From Bacteroidota bacterium (GTDB taxonomy: Bacteria; Bacteroidota; Bacteroidia; Flavobacteriales_F; PHOS-HE28): a stretch of DNA of 6,508 bases. Positions 5,355 to 6,508 of this stretch are shown piece by piece (the stretch's first letter is position 1; each line of letters opens with the position of its first letter). Location of the stretch: contig CAUJFM010000233.1 in NCBI GenBank assembly GCA_963169595.1, positions 1-6,508 on the forward strand, in the 5' to 3' direction. The notes below the pieces were generated by a model. The model searched no databases. It was not told the DNA's origin and saw nothing but the letters and a program-made list of their open reading frames with translations. The translations under genes were made by a program, and so were the position numbers.

Positions 5355-6508
5355 ATGGACCTTGGGTACCGCCCTCAGCGCGTGCTGGGCACCGCTTTGC
5401 TCTTCCTGTTCCTGATCACCGGCTGCAAGCGGCAGTCGGCCATGCTGCCGGACAGCGCCTTCACCCCCTACATCGCGGCCTTCACCACGGGCCACGTGTC
5501 GGCCACGAGCACCGTACTGGTGCGCATCAGCGATGAGCAGCGATGGCGTGACACGGCCGCCACGGACCTGCAACAGGTGTTCAGCCTCGACCCCTCCGTA
5601 CCCGGCACGGTCACCTGGCAGGACCGCCAAACCCTGGTGTTCACCCCGGCCGAGCGCTTGCGACCGAACACCTTGCACACCGTTCGTTTCAAGCTGGGGC
5701 AACTGATCGAGGTGCCTTCCGGTCTGGAGGTCTTCACCTTCCAGTTCACCACGGTGGTCCAAGGCATCGATGTGCGCGTGAGCGACCTGCAGCCGCTCTC
5801 CCTGTCGGACCTCACGTGGTCGCGGGCCATCGTGCAGGTGTACACCAGCGACGATGCGAGCGGGCAGGACCTCGAAGGTTGCTTCACGGCTGTGCAGGAC
5901 GGACGGCGCCTGCCACTGACCTGGGAACACGAGCCCAATGGCCGGCACCACCGCTTCGTTGCCGACAGCATACACCGCGGTGACACGCCATCCACGGTCA
6001 CCTTCACCTGGAGCGGAAAGGCGATCGGGGCCGATGCGGAGGGTTCGCTCCCCTTTGATGTACCGGCCATCGGTGACCTACGCCTCATCAGCGCCACCAC
6101 GTCCAGCGATGGTGAGCAGTTCGCCGAGCTGCTCTTCTCCGACCCGCTCGATGCGGCACAGGAACTCACCGGCCGGGCCGGCATCAGCGGCGCGGACGAT
6201 GTGCGCACCTCCATCGATGGCAACAAGCTCATCCTTCATCCGGTGCAGCGTCTCACCGGCGATCACCAGGCCTTCGTTTCGGCCCAACTGGTGAACGTGA
6301 ACGGGCGGAAACTGGGCCAGGACATCACCGTGGACCTGCGCTTCGAGGAACTGAAGCCGGCGGTGCGCATGGTGGGCAAGGGCGTGGTGCTTCCCTCCAC
6401 GGACGGCCTGGTGATGCCCTTCGAGGCGGTGAACCTCAAGGCCGTGGAGGTCCGCGTGATCCGCATCAACGAGCACAACGTGGGGCAGTTCCTCCAGGTG
6501 AACGCCTT
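5355..6508 (+). CDS. Alpha-2-macroglobulin family lipoprotein, N-terminal part (3' end outside window)
   Basis: The frame opens at ATG 5355 and runs uninterrupted to the window edge, giving 384 complete codons. Bacterial alpha-2-macroglobulins usually have about 1,500-1,900 residues, so most lies downstream. The N-terminus is a lipoprotein signal peptide: a hydrophobic stretch (residues 10-20) and lipobox ITGC with the lipidated cysteine at residue 24. Residues about 47-135 resemble an SbsA/Big_5 Ig-like domain (VFSLDPSVPGTVTW, then LVFTPAERLRPNTLHTV). Two further beta-sandwich regions follow at about 140-237 and 240-330. From 334 the sequence reads KPAVRMVGKGVVLPSTDG, then MPFEAVNLKAVEVRVI and VGQFLQVN, which I recognise as the conserved start of the macroglobulin domains in Bacteroidota members. 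The family is thought to sit in the periplasm and trap foreign proteases through a reactive thioester in the C-terminal half. That region (CxEQ) is not visible here, so thioester status is unknown. Confidence 0.9.
   Translation, partial: MDLGYRPQRVLGTALLFLFLITGCKRQSAMLPDSAFTPYIAAFTTGHVSATSTVLVRISDEQRWRDTAATDLQQVFSLDPSVPGTVTWQDRQTLVFTPAERLRPNTLHTVRFKLGQLIEVPSGLEVFTFQFTTVVQGIDVRVSDLQPLSLSDLTWSRAIVQVYTSDDASGQDLEGCFTAVQDGRRLPLTWEHEPNGRHHRFVADSIHRGDTPSTVTFTWSGKAIGADAEGSLPFDVPAIGDLRLISATTSSDGEQFAELLFSDPLDAAQELTGRAGISGADDVRTSIDGNKLILHPVQRLTGDHQAFVSAQLVNVNGRKLGQDITVDLRFEELKPAVRMVGKGVVLPSTDGLVMPFEAVNLKAVEVRVIRINEHNVGQFLQVNA

Noticed and set aside
5468..6476. Several - strand open frames over the macroglobulin gene
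   Set aside because: The + strand frame from 5355 is open to the window end with a lipobox and family motifs. The - strand frames are fragmented and motif-free.
1..6508. Mobile element, CRISPR array, tRNA or rRNA, phage or defence island
   Set aside because: I found no transposase or integrase motif, no regularly spaced direct repeats and no tRNA- or rRNA-like sequence. Codon use is uniform across the five genes.

Overview
The window looks like chromosomal DNA from a GC-rich member of the Bacteroidota, probably a Flavobacteriales-like lineage. I infer this from four things: an exact TAnnTTTG-type -7 promoter element, no clear Shine-Dalgarno sequences before the starts, envelope protein families typical of that phylum (an outer-membrane barrel with a thrombospondin-type-3-like linker, SPOR-like domains, a large alpha-2-macroglobulin lipoprotein), and strong G/C preference at third codon positions. 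Species-level assignment is not possible from this sequence alone.

All five genes lie on the + strand. (1) Positions 1-724 hold the 3' third of uvrA, the nucleotide-excision-repair ATPase. (2) 820-1551 encodes a complete LOG-family (TIGR00730-type) nucleotide phosphoribohydrolase-like protein. (3) After a gap with a weak hairpin and a good -7 promoter element (1635-1642), 1685-3154 encodes an exported protein with two tandem copies of an unnamed Ig-like beta domain, an Ala/Gln-rich linker and a C-terminal SPOR-like domain. (4) Nine bases later, 3164-5251 encodes an outer-membrane beta-barrel with a calcium-binding-type linker and three SPOR-like domains in a row, where an OmpA relative would normally carry its peptidoglycan-binding domain. 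(5) After a 103-base gap with a near-consensus -7 element, 5355 to the window end holds the first 384 codons of an alpha-2-macroglobulin family lipoprotein.

Genes 3 and 4 are the most interesting part. They are almost certainly co-transcribed, and their SPOR-like domains share a recognisable terminal signature. Together they look like a two-protein envelope module: a barrel in the outer membrane and a periplasmic Ig-like partner, both ending in potential peptidoglycan-binding modules. Gene 5 adds a periplasmic lipoprotein of a family thought to trap proteases when the envelope is breached. UvrA and the LOG protein are ordinary housekeeping neighbours. I see no tRNA or rRNA gene, CRISPR array, insertion sequence or other sign of a mobile element. 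The long open frames on the - strand are shadows produced by the codon bias.
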